Assembly: GCA_028752905.1 (NCBI GenBank)
Contig: JAQNBH010000010.1
Location: forward strand, 28,061,881-28,125,880
Reading direction: 5' to 3'
Length of the DNA stretch: 64,000 bases
DNA from: Cladorhizidae sp. MBARI D1340-BT2
Taxonomy: Eukaryota > Porifera > Demospongiae > Poecilosclerida > Cladorhizidae
A model generated the notes under the pieces. It saw nothing but the letters and a program-made list of their open reading frames with translations, did no database searches and was not told the origin of the DNA. The translations under genes were made by a program, and so were the position numbers. Shown here piece after piece: positions 1 to 13,879 of the stretch (position 1 is the first letter of the stretch; each line of letters opens with the position of its first letter).

Positions 1-367
1 ATGTTCCAAACGTTATTATTTGTGGTTTTTCATGCATATTTCACTCCTACTATATTTGATGGGCCAAAACTTTATCAAACAATAATTTCATTCCTTAGCT
101 GCATATAAGTGAAAATCTTAATTTACACATCACTTTCATTGAAAATATTTAAATTAACAGCTCATGTTAATATTATTGATATTTTTATCTATATTCTTAT
201 TGAGGTAGTGAGAGAACATGCTCTATTTGTGGGTCTGGCTTTCTCAGGCAAAGGCCAACTGTGCATTCATCACATCTTCTAGAACAGTTTGTGATAGGCA
301 GAGAATGACTAACCCACAGTTACACCTACTAAAGTCACATTGACATGAAACTAAAGGATAAACTTAC

Positions 368-664
368 TCCGAATCTGAACATTGAAGGCTCTATTTGCAG
401 AGTCCAAGCTGTTTTTGGCGACACATGAGAACATACCAGCAGCATCTGTAGATGCATTTACCCACTGCAACATAGACATGCCATTAAACTGATCGCTGGT
501 GGTGGTGATGGTGATCAAGTCATTGCTGCTGCTGAGAGGTAGTCCATTTTGGATCCACTCCAGCAAGGGGAGAGGTATTCCCTCAAAGTTACACATAAGA
601 ATCAAAGTGCCATTTATGTCGAATGTTACCAAGGGACTATTGGTGGTAGTCACATTAGGTGCAG
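368..664 (-). CDS. Ig exon 1 (leftmost): I-set-like Ig domain, phase 1-1
   Basis: Internal exon of 297 bp (99 residues) encoding one complete Ig domain. The acceptor is a T-rich tract ending ...CTATTTTAG at 665-666. The donor is A|GTAAGT at 362-367. Both junctions interrupt a codon after its first base, so the exon can be repeated or skipped without a frame change. The product begins APNVTTTNSP. The B-strand Cys lies in LILMCNFEG, the core Trp in LEWIQNG, and the F-strand Cys in GMFSCVAKN. Sequons NVT, NGT and NAS suggest a glycosylated extracellular domain. Known: Ig domains of this layout occur in adhesion and recognition receptors. Inferred: this is one of many such domains or alternatives in one large gene. 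It is the last array exon in transcription order within the window. Confidence 0.9.
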
Positions 665-3010
665 CTAAAATAGTGAGCAAAGATAATAAAGTCACTACAA
701 TGATGCTTGTTGTTGTATAGTATATAGTTGTTGATAAGGACAGAGTATATGTGTATACTGTGTATTTAAATCAACCTTGAACAGATGCATCCAAAAGTGT
801 TTGGGTAGTCAAAGGTGCATAGAACTAAATCAGTAGTAAAATCTGGACAATTATATGCATAGGTATATAGAGGATTAAAATTATATAGACCAAAATCTAA
901 TGAAATTCTCATCAAAAGCACATGAACACTGGCTAAAATGTACCATGAATATTTTAATAACACTAAGAAAAACCCATTGAACTATTTCATAGGAAATAGA
1001 TTTCATTTAAAGTTTTAATATCATACCTGAATAGTCCCCTATTTCATATTCCACAAACTACTGAATATACATGAGTATATTTTACATACATACATTGGAG
1101 CCTTGCTCATCAAGTCATTCAATTTCTGTGCAACTTTGTCTAATGTAAGTTTAGGAAAGCGGTGTGGGTTGTTCTGTTTAACATTAATGGCTTACTGGTG
1201 GTGTCTTTGTACATGTCATCTGTAGATATTAATTGTTGAAATTATTGAGTATTACAATTATGGAATATTTTTTGGAAATAGAAAGCAGCTGTTTATTGTG
1301 GATGTGTAAGGACCAGTGTTTAGCCACAGCTACATGTACTGTATGTTTAAAAATTGAGGGTTATGTGCAATTTCAAATTTATGGACAACTATTGTTCCGA
1401 CAATAACCAGATAAGTGAGGATCTATAGACCATAAAATTACAAAAGTGTAGCTGAATGTTTGAATATTATACAGTCATGCAACTTTGACGAGATTACTCT
1501 TTTCTTTCCAATCAGACTTTTTCTTCCTTTAGAGCTGTTAGCTAGAGCTTGCTAATTGAAGTTATACATGTACTAGCATATATACTTCTAAAGAGGGTTT
1601 GACCAGCACTTGTTTCAACCATAATGTTTCTCTAATTCGAATGAAGTTTTGTACATATAGTTAAACTAAACAGGAAACAATGTTGCAGGCAAATAATAAG
1701 ATTAAAACGTCAATATTTATATCCAGGTTAGAGGTATAGCTGAAAAAATCCGTATAAGTGTAAAAAAAGTTGGGCGTCTCAAATAAATGTGTAATATACA
1801 CCAAATTCTTTAGCCTAATTTTCCTAATAATGTGTGGTAATTATTTACTTCCTCCTTGGCTTTTGCTATATAAAAGCTTTCTAAATATTGACTGGAATAC
1901 ACTGAAAGTTTGTTGCATTTTACTGTAAGTTTAACACAGCTAAACATAATCTAGGGAAACCTGTTTAATGTACTTGCACTAGCTATGGGGAATCTATCAA
2001 ACAAATAACAATAATACTTCAATACATATTATTTTCTTTGAAGGGTGTACTATTGTATTCTTGGTTATTTTCATTAACTTATAGTTAGCTAGAGAGCTAC
2101 CAGCTATTTAGGCAGTGGAGGAGTTTGAACCTTCGACAGCATGCCAAGTAGAATTGGAGATTGTGGTTTGAGATTTACAATTTCAAAACCTCAGAAAATG
2201 CATGTTCATAAGCACAAAAGTTACTGAGAATTTTAAGTTATATCGGTTGTAGGGAGCATTGTCTGCCTTCCCACACAACTCCGAGATTAGGAAGTTTCAC
2301 CATTTCCCACATGTCCTATCAGCACCCTGACAGTCTTGGTGGTGCTTCCCATGCTTATACACAAGCACATATCAAAGCAAGAGGGATTTGCACTAGTAAT
2401 CAACACAGTTTGACAAAGCACTGCTTATATATATGTATGGCCCATGTATGGCTACTATTATTTTTTTAATAAATAGCACTAGGATTCCCAGAGTTGGATA
2501 CCTTAATACAATTAAGATTAATTGTGTTTTGCTGTGAAAAGGGTGCTTGAAAGAAGGCATAATTATTGTAGGCTAGTTCGTTCAAGAAGAAAAGTAAATG
2601 GTGAAATATTTATAAAGCAAACAGGCATACCAAATATTCGATTGTTTCCTTGTTTTTTATTTTATTAGTCGTGGTTTTTTAATGCATATTTCACTGCATA
2701 TTTCACTCCTACTATATTTCATGTGCCAAAACTTTATCAAAGCTGCATATAAGTGAAAATCTTATTTACACATCACTTTCATTGAAAATATTTAAATTAA
2801 CAGCTCATGTTCATATTATGGATATTTTCATCTATATTCTTATTGAGGTAGTGAGAGAACATGCTCTATTTGTGGGTCTGGCTTTCTCAGGCATAGGCCA
2901 ACTGTGCATTCATCACATCTTCTAGAACAGTTTGTGTTAGGCAGAGAATGACTAACCCACAGTTACACCTACTAAAGTCACAGTGACATGAAACTAAAGG
3001 ATAAACTTAC

Positions 3011-3307
3011 TCCGAATCTGAACATTGAAGGCTCTATTTGCAGAGTCCAAGCTGTTTTTGGCGACACATGAGAACATACCAGCAGCATCTGTAGATGCAT
3101 TTACCCACTGCAACATAGACATGCCATTAAACTGATCGCTGGTGGTGGTTATGGTGATCAAGTCATTGCTGCTGCTGAGAGGTAGTCCATTTTGGATCCA
3201 CTCCAGCAAGGGGAGAGGTATTCCCTCAAAGTTACACATAAGAATCAAAGTGCCATTTATGTCGAATGTTACCAAGGGACTATTGGTGGTAGTCACATTA
3301 GGTGCAG
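3011..3307 (-). CDS. Ig exon 2
   Basis: Encodes the same protein as exon 1. A synonymous change (an Ile codon) in the run of Thr and Ile codons distinguishes it. Same splice sites and phases. The following intron carries the GTGGTGATT variant also seen in the introns after exons 4 and 6. Confidence 0.9.
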
Positions 3308-5653
3308 CTAAAATAGTGAGCAAAGATAATAAAGTCACTACAATGATGCTTGTTGTTGTATAGTATATAGTTGTTGATAAGGACAGAGTATATGTGTATA
3401 CTGTGTATTTAAATCAACCTTGAACAGATGCATCCAAAAGTGTTTGGGTAGTCAAAGGTGCATAGAACTAAATCAGTAGTAAAATCTGGACAATTATATG
3501 CATAGGTATATAGAGGATTAAAATTATATAGACCAAAATCTAATGAAATTCTCATCAAAAGCACATGAACACTGGCTAAAATGTACCATGAATATTTTAA
3601 TAACACTAAGAAAAACCCATTGAACTATTTCATAGGAAATAGATTTCATTTAAAGTTTTAATATCATACCTGAATAGTCCCCTATTTCATATTCCACAAA
3701 CTACTGAATATACATGAGTATATTTTACATACATACATTGGAGCCTTGCTCATCAAGTCATTCAATTTCTGTGCAACTTTGTCTAATGTAAGTTTAGGAA
3801 AGCGGTGTGGGTTGTTCTGTTTAACATTAATGGCTTACTGGTGGTGTCTTTGTACATGTCATCTGTAGATATTAATTGTTGAAATTATTGAGTATTACAA
3901 TTATGGAATATTTTTTGGAAATAGAAAGCAGCTGTTTATTGTGGATGTGTAAGGACCAGTGTTTAGCCACAGCTACATGTACTGTATGTTTAAAAATTGA
4001 GGGTTATGTGCAATTTCAAATTTATGGACAACTATTGTTCCGACAATAACCAGATAAGTGAGGATCTATAGACCATAAAATTACAAAAGTGTAGCTGAAT
4101 GTTTGAATATTATACAGTCATGCAACTTTGACGAGATTACTCTTTTCTTTCCAATCAGACTTTTTCTTCCTTTAGAGCTGTTAGCTAGAGCTTGCTAATT
4201 GAAGTTATACATGTACTAGCATATATACTTCTAAAGAGGGTTTGACCAGCACTTGTTTCAACCATAATGTTTCTCTAATTCGAATGAAGTTTTGTACATA
4301 TAGTTAAACTAAACAGGAAACAATGTTGCAGGCAAATAATAAGATTAAAACGTCAATATTTATATCCAGGTTAGAGGTATAGCTGAAAAAATCCGTATAA
4401 GTGTAAAAAAAGTTGGGCGTCTCAAATAAATGTGTAATATACACCAAATTCTTTAGCCTAATTTTCCTAATAATGTGTGGTGATTATTTACTTCCTCCTT
4501 GGCTTTTGCTATATAAAAGCTTTCTAAATATTGACTGGAATACACTGAAAGTTTGTTGCATTTTACTGTAAGTTTAACACAGCTAAACATAATCTAGGGA
4601 AACCTGTTTAATGTACTTGCACTAGCTATGGGGAATCTATCAAACAAATAACAATAATACTTCAATACATATTATTTTCTTTGAAGGGTGTACTATTGTA
4701 TTCTTGGTTATTTTCATTAACTTATAGTTAGCTAGAGAGCTACCAGCTATTTAGGCAGTGGAGGAGTTTGAACCTTCGACAGCATGCCAAGTAGAATTGG
4801 AGATTGTGGTTTGAGATTTACAATTTCAAAACCTCAGAAAATGCATGTTCATAAGCACAAAAGTTACTGAGAATTTTAAGTTATATCGGTTGTAGGGAGC
4901 ATTGTCTGCCTTCCCACACAACTCCGAGATTAGGAAGTTTCACCATTTCCCACATGTCCTATCAGCACCCTGACAGTCTTGGTGGTGCTTCCCATGCTTA
5001 TACACAAGCACATATCAAAGCAAGAGGGATTTGCACTAGTAATCAACACAGTTTGACAAAGCACTGCTTATATATATGTATGGCCCATGTATGGCTACTA
5101 TTATTTTTTTAATAAATAGCACTAGGATTCCCAGAGTTGGATACCTTAATACAATTAAGATTAATTGTGTTTTGCTGTGAAAAGGGTGCTTGAAAGAAGG
5201 CATAATTATTGTAGGCTAGTTCGTTCAAGAAGAAAAGTAAATGGTGAAATATTTATAAAGCAAACAGGCATACCAAATATTCGATTGTTTCCTTGTTTTT
5301 TATTTTATTAGTCGTGGTTTTTTAATGCATATTTCACTGCATATTTCACTCCTACTATATTTCATGTGCCAAAACTTTATCAAAGCTGCATATAAGTGAA
5401 AATCTTATTTACACATCACTTTCATTGAAAATATTTAAATTAACAGCTCATGTTCATATTATGGATATTTTCATCTATATTCTTATTGAGGTAGTGAGAG
5501 AACATGCTCTATTTGTGGGTCTGGCTTTCTCAGGCATAGGCCAACTGTGCATTCATCACATCTTCTAGAACAGTTTGTGTTAGGCAGAGAATGACTAACC
5601 CACAGTTACACCTACTAAAGTCACAGTGACATGAAACTAAAGGATAAACTTAC

Positions 5654-5950
5654 TCCGAATCTGAACATTGAAGGCTCTATTTGCAGAGTCCAAGCTGTTT
5701 TTGGCGACACATGAGAACATACCAGCAGCATCTGTAGATGCATTTACCCACTGCAACATAGACATGCCATTAAACTGATCGCTGGTGGTGGTGATGGTGA
5801 TCAAGTCATTGCTGCTGCTGAGAGGTAGTCCATTTTGGATCCACTCCAGCAAGGGGAGAGGTATTCCCTCAAAGTTACACATAAGAATCAAAGTGCCATT
5901 TATGTCGAATGTTACCAAGGGACTATTGGTGGTAGTCACATTAGGTGCAG
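5654..5950 (-). CDS. Ig exon 3
   Basis: Protein identical to exon 1. Its right-hand intron carries GATTACACTT where the introns after exons 1, 2, 4 and 6 have GATTACTCTT. The introns after exons 5 and 7 share this variant, marking 3, 5 and 7 as one lineage. Confidence 0.9.
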
Positions 5951-8296
5951 CTAAAATAGTGAGCAAAGATAATAAAGTCACTACAATGATGCTTGTTGTT
6001 GTATAGTATATAGTTGTTGATAAGGACAGAGTATATGTGTATACTGTGTATTTAAATCAACCTTGAACAGATGCATCCAAAAGTGTTTGGGTAGTCAAAG
6101 GTGCATAGAACTAAATCAGTAGTAAAATCTGGACAATTATATGCATAGGTATATAGAGGATTAAAATTATATAGACCAAAATCTAATGAAATTCTCATCA
6201 AAAGCACATGAACACTGGCTAAAATGTACCATGAATATTTTAATAACACTAAGAAAAACCCATTGAACTATTTCATAGGAAATAGATTTCATTTAAAGTT
6301 TTAATATCATACCTGAATAGTCCCCTATTTCATATTCCACAAACTACTGAATATACATGAGTATATTTTACATACATACATTGGAGCCTTGCTCATCAAG
6401 TCATTCAATTTCTGTGCAACTTTGTCTAATGTAAGTTTAGGAAAGCGGTGTGGGTTGTTCTGTTTAACATTAATGGCTTACTGGTGGTGTCTTTGTACAT
6501 GTCATCTGTAGATATTAATTGTTGAAATTATTGAGTATTACAATTATGGAATATTTTTTGGAAATAGAAAGCAGCTGTTTATTGTGGATGTGTAAGGACC
6601 AGTGTTTAGCCACAGCTACATGTACTGTATGTTTAAAAATTGAGGGTTATGTGCAATTTCAAATTTATGGACAACTATTGTTCCGACAATAACCAGATAA
6701 GTGAGGATCTATAGACCATAAAATTACAAAAGTGTAGCTGAATGTTTGAATATTATACAGTCATGCAACTTTGACGAGATTACACTTTTCTTTCCAATCA
6801 GACTTTTTCTTCCTTTAGAGCTGTTAGCTAGAGCTTGCTAATTGAAGTTATACATGTACTAGCATATATACTTCTAAAGAGGGTTTGACCAGCACTTGTT
6901 TCAACCATAATGTTTCTCTAATTCGAATGAAGTTTTGTACATATAGTTAAACTAAACAGGAAACAATGTTGCAGGCAAATAATAAGATTAAAACGTCAAT
7001 ATTTATATCCAGGTTAGAGGTATAGCTGAAAAAATCCGTATAAGTGTAAAAAAAGTTGGGCGTCTCAAATAAATGTGTAATATACACCAAATTCTTTAGC
7101 CTAATTTTCCTAATAATGTGTGGTAATTATTTACTTCCTCCTTGGCTTTTGCTATATAAAAGCTTTCTAAATATTGACTGGAATACACTGAAAGTTTGTT
7201 GCATTTTACTGTAAGTTTAACACAGCTAAACATAATCTAGGGAAACCTGTTTAATGTACTTGCACTAGCTATGGGGAATCTATCAAACAAATAACAATAA
7301 TACTTCAATACATATTATTTTCTTTGAAGGGTGTACTATTGTATTCTTGGTTATTTTCATTAACTTATAGTTAGCTAGAGAGCTACCAGCTATTTAGGCA
7401 GTGGAGGAGTTTGAACCTTCGACAGCATGCCAAGTAGAATTGGAGATTGTGGTTTGAGATTTACAATTTCAAAACCTCAGAAAATGCATGTTCATAAGCA
7501 CAAAAGTTACTGAGAATTTTAAGTTATATCGGTTGTAGGGAGCATTGTCTGCCTTCCCACACAACTCCGAGATTAGGAAGTTTCACCATTTCCCACATGT
7601 CCTATCAGCACCCTGACAGTCTTGGTGGTGCTTCCCATGCTTATACACAAGCACATATCAAAGCAAGAGGGATTTGCACTAGTAATCAACACAGTTTGAC
7701 AAAGCACTGCTTATATATATGTATGGCCCATGTATGGCTACTATTATTTTTTTAATAAATAGCACTAGGATTCCCAGAGTTGGATACCTTAATACAATTA
7801 AGATTAATTGTGTTTTGCTGTGAAAAGGGTGCTTGAAAGAAGGCATAATTATTGTAGGCTAGTTCGTTCAAGAAGAAAAGTAAATGGTGAAATATTTATA
7901 AAGCAAACAGGCATACCAAATATTCGATTGTTTCCTTGTTTTTTATTTTATTAGTCGTGGTTTTTTAATGCATATTTCACTGCATATTTCACTCCTACTA
8001 TATTTCATGTGCCAACACTTTATCAAAGCTGCATATAAGTGAAAATCTTATTTACACATCACTTTCATTGAAAATATTTAAATTAACAGCTCATGTTCAT
8101 ATTATGGATATTTTCATCTATATTCTTATTGAGGTAGTGAGAGAACATGCTCTATTTGTGGGTCTGGCTTTCTCAGGCATAGGCCAACTGTGCATTCATC
8201 ACATCTTCTAGAACAGTTTGTGTTAGGCAGAGAATGACTAACCCACAGTTACACCTACTAAAGTCACAGTGACATGAAACTAAAGGATAAACTTAC

Positions 8297-8593
8297 TCCG
8301 AATCTGAACATTGAAGGCTCTATTTGCAGAGTCCAAGCTGTTTTTGGCGACACATGAGAACATACCAGCAGCATATGTAGATGCATTTACCCACTGCAAC
8401 ATAGACATGCCATTAAACTGATCGCTGGTGGTGGTGATGGTGATCAAGTCATTGCTGCTGCTGAGAGGTAGTCCATTTTGGATCCACTCCAGCAAGGGGA
8501 GAGGTATTCCCTCAAAGTTACACATAAGAATCAAAGTGCCATTTATGTCGAATGTTACCAAGGGACTATTGGTGGTAGTCACATTAGGTGCAG
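8297..8593 (-). CDS. Ig exon 4 (Asp to Tyr variant)
   Basis: Differs from exon 1 by one residue: the motif STDAAG reads STYAAG, just before the F-strand Cys. The acidic residue before that Cys usually stabilises the E-F turn in Ig folds, so the change may affect folding or surface charge. Exon 6 has the same change, and both have CCAACACTTT in the left flank, so the two descend from one duplication. Confidence 0.9.
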
Positions 8594-10939
8594 CTAAAAT
8601 AGTGAGCAAAGATAATAAAGTCACTACAATGATGCTTGTTGTTGTATAGTATATAGTTGTTGATAAGGACAGAGTATATGTGTATACTGTGTATTTAAAT
8701 CAACCTTGAACAGATGCATCCAAAAGTGTTTGGGTAGTCAAAGGTGCATAGAACTAAATCAGTAGTAAAATCTGGACAATTATATGCATAGGTATATAGA
8801 GGATTAAAATTATATAGACCAAAATCTAATGAAATTCTCATCAAAAGCACATGAACACTGGCTAAAATGTACCATGAATATTTTAATAACACTAAGAAAA
8901 ACCCATTGAACTATTTCATAGGAAATAGATTTCATTTAAAGTTTTAATATCATACCTGAATAGTCCCCTATTTCATATTCCACAAACTACTGAATATACA
9001 TGAGTATATTTTACATACATACATTGGAGCCTTGCTCATCAAGTCATTCAATTTCTGTGCAACTTTGTCTAATGTAAGTTTAGGAAAGCGGTGTGGGTTG
9101 TTCTGTTTAACATTAATGGCTTACTGGTGGTGTCTTTGTACATGTCATCTGTAGATATTAATTGTTGAAATTATTGAGTATTACAATTATGGAATATTTT
9201 TTGGAAATAGAAAGCAGCTGTTTATTGTGGATGTGTAAGGACCAGTGTTTAGCCACAGCTACATGTACTGTATGTTTAAAAATTGAGGGTTATGTGCAAT
9301 TTCAAATTTATGGACAACTATTGTTCCGACAATAACCAGATAAGTGAGGATCTATAGACCATAAAATTACAAAAGTGTAGCTGAATGTTTGAATATTATA
9401 CAGTCATGCAACTTTGACGAGATTACTCTTTTCTTTCCAATCAGACTTTTTCTTCCTTTAGAGCTGTTAGCTAGAGCTTGCTAATTGAAGTTATACATGT
9501 ACTAGCATATATACTTCTAAAGAGGGTTTGACCAGCACTTGTTTCAACCATAATGTTTCTCTAATTCGAATGAAGTTTTGTACATATAGTTAAACTAAAC
9601 AGGAAACAATGTTGCAGGCAAATAATAAGATTAAAACGTCAATATTTATATCCAGGTTAGAGGTATAGCTGAAAAAATCCGTATAAGTGTAAAAAAAGTT
9701 GGGCGTCTCAAATAAATGTGTAATATACACCAAATTCTTTAGCCTAATTTTCCTAATAATGTGTGGTGATTATTTACTTCCTCCTTGGCTTTTGCTATAT
9801 AAAAGCTTTCTAAATATTGACTGGAATACACTGAAAGTTTGTTGCATTTTACTGTAAGTTTAACACAGCTAAACATAATCTAGGGAAACCTGTTTAATGT
9901 ACTTGCACTAGCTATGGGGAATCTATCAAACAAATAACAATAATACTTCAATACATATTATTTTCTTTGAAGGGTGTACTATTGTATTCTTGGTTATTTT
10001 CATTAACTTATAGTTAGCTAGAGAGCTACCAGCTATTTAGGCAGTGGAGGAGTTTGAACCTTCGACAGCATGCCAAGTAGAATTGGAGATTGTGGTTTGA
10101 GATTTACAATTTCAAAACCTCAGAAAATGCATGTTCATAAGCACAAAAGTTACTGAGAATTTTAAGTTATATCGGTTGTAGGGAGCATTGTCTGCCTTCC
10201 CACACAACTCCGAGATTAGGAAGTTTCACCATTTCCCACATGTCCTATCAGCACCCTGACAGTCTTGGTGGTGCTTCCCATGCTTATACACAAGCACATA
10301 TCAAAGCAAGAGGGATTTGCACTAGTAATCAACACAGTTTGACAAAGCACTGCTTATATATATGTATGGCCCATGTATGGCTACTATTATTTTTTTAATA
10401 AATAGCACTAGGATTCCCAGAGTTGGATACCTTAATACAATTAAGATTAATTGTGTTTTGCTGTGAAAAGGGTGCTTGAAAGAAGGCATAATTATTGTAG
10501 GCTAGTTCGTTCAAGAAGAAAAGTAAATGGTGAAATATTTATAAAGCAAACAGGCATACCAAATATTCGATTGTTTCCTTGTTTTTTATTTTATTAGTCG
10601 TGGTTTTTTAATGCATATTTCACTGCATATTTCACTCCTACTATATTTCATGTGCCAAAACTTTATCAAAGCTGCATATAAGTGAAAATCTTATTTACAC
10701 ATCACTTTCATTGAAAATATTTAAATTAACAGCTCATGTTCATATTATGGATATTTTCATCTATATTCTTATTGAGGTAGTGAGAGAACATGCTCTATTT
10801 GTGGGTCTGGCTTTCTCAGGCATAGGCCAACTGTGCATTCATCACATCTTCTAGAACAGTTTGTGTTAGGCAGAGAATGACTAACCCACAGTTACACCTA
10901 CTAAAGTCACAGTGACATGAAACTAAAGGATAAACTTAC

Positions 10940-11236
10940 TCCGAATCTGAACATTGAAGGCTCTATTTGCAGAGTCCAAGCTGTTTTTGGCGACACATGA
11001 GAACATACCAGCAGCATCTGTAGATGCATTTACCCACTGCAACATAGACATGCCATTAAACTGATCGCTGGTGGTGGTGATGGTGATCAAGTCATTGCTG
11101 CTGCTGAGAGGTAGTCCATTTTGGATCCACTCCAGCAAGGGGAGAGGTATTCCCTCAAAGTTACACATAAGAATCAAAGTGCCATTTATGTCGAATGTTA
11201 CCAAGGGACTATTGGTGGTAGTCACATTAGGTGCAG
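10940..11236 (-). CDS. Ig exon 5
   Basis: Protein identical to exons 1-3. By its intron variant it belongs with exons 3 and 7. Together with exon 6 it forms a second copy of the exon 3-4 dimer, displaced by 5286 bp. Confidence 0.9.
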
Positions 11237-13582
11237 CTAAAATAGTGAGCAAAGATAATAAAGTCACTACAATGATGCTTGTTGTTGTATAGTATATAGT
11301 TGTTGATAAGGACAGAGTATATGTGTATACTGTGTATTTAAATCAACCTTGAACAGATGCATCCAAAAGTGTTTGGGTAGTCAAAGGTGCATAGAACTAA
11401 ATCAGTAGTAAAATCTGGACAATTATATGCATAGGTATATAGAGGATTAAAATTATATAGACCAAAATCTAATGAAATTCTCATCAAAAGCACATGAACA
11501 CTGGCTAAAATGTACCATGAATATTTTAATAACACTAAGAAAAACCCATTGAACTATTTCATAGGAAATAGATTTCATTTAAAGTTTTAATATCATACCT
11601 GAATAGTCCCCTATTTCATATTCCACAAACTACTGAATATACATGAGTATATTTTACATACATACATTGGAGCCTTGCTCATCAAGTCATTCAATTTCTG
11701 TGCAACTTTGTCTAATGTAAGTTTAGGAAAGCGGTGTGGGTTGTTCTGTTTAACATTAATGGCTTACTGGTGGTGTCTTTGTACATGTCATCTGTAGATA
11801 TTAATTGTTGAAATTATTGAGTATTACAATTATGGAATATTTTTTGGAAATAGAAAGCAGCTGTTTATTGTGGATGTGTAAGGACCAGTGTTTAGCCACA
11901 GCTACATGTACTGTATGTTTAAAAATTGAGGGTTATGTGCAATTTCAAATTTATGGACAACTATTGTTCCGACAATAACCAGATAAGTGAGGATCTATAG
12001 ACCATAAAATTACAAAAGTGTAGCTGAATGTTTGAATATTATACAGTCATGCAACTTTGACGAGATTACACTTTTCTTTCCAATCAGACTTTTTCTTCCT
12101 TTAGAGCTGTTAGCTAGAGCTTGCTAATTGAAGTTATACATGTACTAGCATATATACTTCTAAAGAGGGTTTGACCAGCACTTGTTTCAACCATAATGTT
12201 TCTCTAATTCGAATGAAGTTTTGTACATATAGTTAAACTAAACAGGAAACAATGTTGCAGGCAAATAATAAGATTAAAACGTCAATATTTATATCCAGGT
12301 TAGAGGTATAGCTGAAAAAATCCGTATAAGTGTAAAAAAAGTTGGGCGTCTCAAATAAATGTGTAATATACACCAAATTCTTTAGCCTAATTTTCCTAAT
12401 AATGTGTGGTAATTATTTACTTCCTCCTTGGCTTTTGCTATATAAAAGCTTTCTAAATATTGACTGGAATACACTGAAAGTTTGTTGCATTTTACTGTAA
12501 GTTTAACACAGCTAAACATAATCTAGGGAAACCTGTTTAATGTACTTGCACTAGCTATGGGGAATCTATCAAACAAATAACAATAATACTTCAATACATA
12601 TTATTTTCTTTGAAGGGTGTACTATTGTATTCTTGGTTATTTTCATTAACTTATAGTTAGCTAGAGAGCTACCAGCTATTTAGGCAGTGGAGGAGTTTGA
12701 ACCTTCGACAGCATGCCAAGTAGAATTGGAGATTGTGGTTTGAGATTTACAATTTCAAAACCTCAGAAAATGCATGTTCATAAGCACAAAAGTTACTGAG
12801 AATTTTAAGTTATATCGGTTGTAGGGAGCATTGTCTGCCTTCCCACACAACTCCGAGATTAGGAAGTTTCACCATTTCCCACATGTCCTATCAGCACCCT
12901 GACAGTCTTGGTGGTGCTTCCCATGCTTATACACAAGCACATATCAAAGCAAGAGGGATTTGCACTAGTAATCAACACAGTTTGACAAAGCACTGCTTAT
13001 ATATATGTATGGCCCATGTATGGCTACTATTATTTTTTTAATAAATAGCACTAGGATTCCCAGAGTTGGATACCTTAATACAATTAAGATTAATTGTGTT
13101 TTGCTGTGAAAAGGGTGCTTGAAAGAAGGCATAATTATTGTAGGCTAGTTCGTTCAAGAAGAAAAGTAAATGGTGAAATATTTATAAAGCAAACAGGCAT
13201 ACCAAATATTCGATTGTTTCCTTGTTTTTTATTTTATTAGTCGTGGTTTTTTAATGCATATTTCACTGCATATTTCACTCCTACTATATTTCATGTGCCA
13301 ACACTTTATCAAAGCTGCATATAAGTGAAAATCTTATTTACACATCACTTTCATTGAAAATATTTAAATTAACAGCTCATGTTCATATTATGGATATTTT
13401 CATCTATATTCTTATTGAGGTAGTGAGAGAACATGCTCTATTTGTGGGTCTGGCTTTCTCAGGCATAGGCCAACTGTGCATTCATCACATCTTCTAGAAC
13501 AGTTTGTGTTAGGCAGAGAATGACTAACCCACAGTTACACCTACTAAAGTCACAGTGACATGAAACTAAAGGATAAACTTAC

Positions 13583-13879
13583 TCCGAATCTGAACATTGA
13601 AGGCTCTATTTGCAGAGTCCAAGCTGTTTTTGGCGACACATGAGAACATACCAGCAGCATATGTAGATGCATTTACCCACTGCAACATAGACATGCCATT
13701 AAACTGATCGCTGGTGGTGGTGATGGTGATCAAGTCATTGCTGCTGCTGAGAGGTAGTCCATTTTGGATCCACTCCAGCAAGGGGAGAGGTATTCCCTCA
13801 AAGTTACACATAAGAATCAAAGTGCCATTTATGTCGAATGTTACCAAGGGACTATTGGTGGTAGTCACATTAGGTGCAG
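13583..13879 (-). CDS. Ig exon 6 (Asp to Tyr variant)
   Basis: Same STYAAG variant as exon 4. The unit to its right has a small deletion (one or two bases) near 15,117, in an otherwise constant stretch ending ACTGAAAG. This shortens the spacing to exon 7 and is unlikely to affect splicing. Confidence 0.9.

Noticed and set aside
499..720. Plus-strand 73-codon frame opposite every Ig exon (113 codons opposite exons 8, 10, 12)
   Set aside because: It is the antisense shadow of the conserved Ig exon. It recurs only because the exon recurs and has no domain of its own.
766..963. Minus-strand 65-codon frame in most units
   Set aside because: Conserved only as far as the whole unit is conserved; absent from units with small indels (for example after exons 8 and 10-13) and without a recognisable motif or splice sites.
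2101..2160. GTTTGAACCTTCGAC resembling a tRNA T-arm in every unit
   Set aside because: No matching acceptor stem, D-arm or anticodon arm could be built around it.
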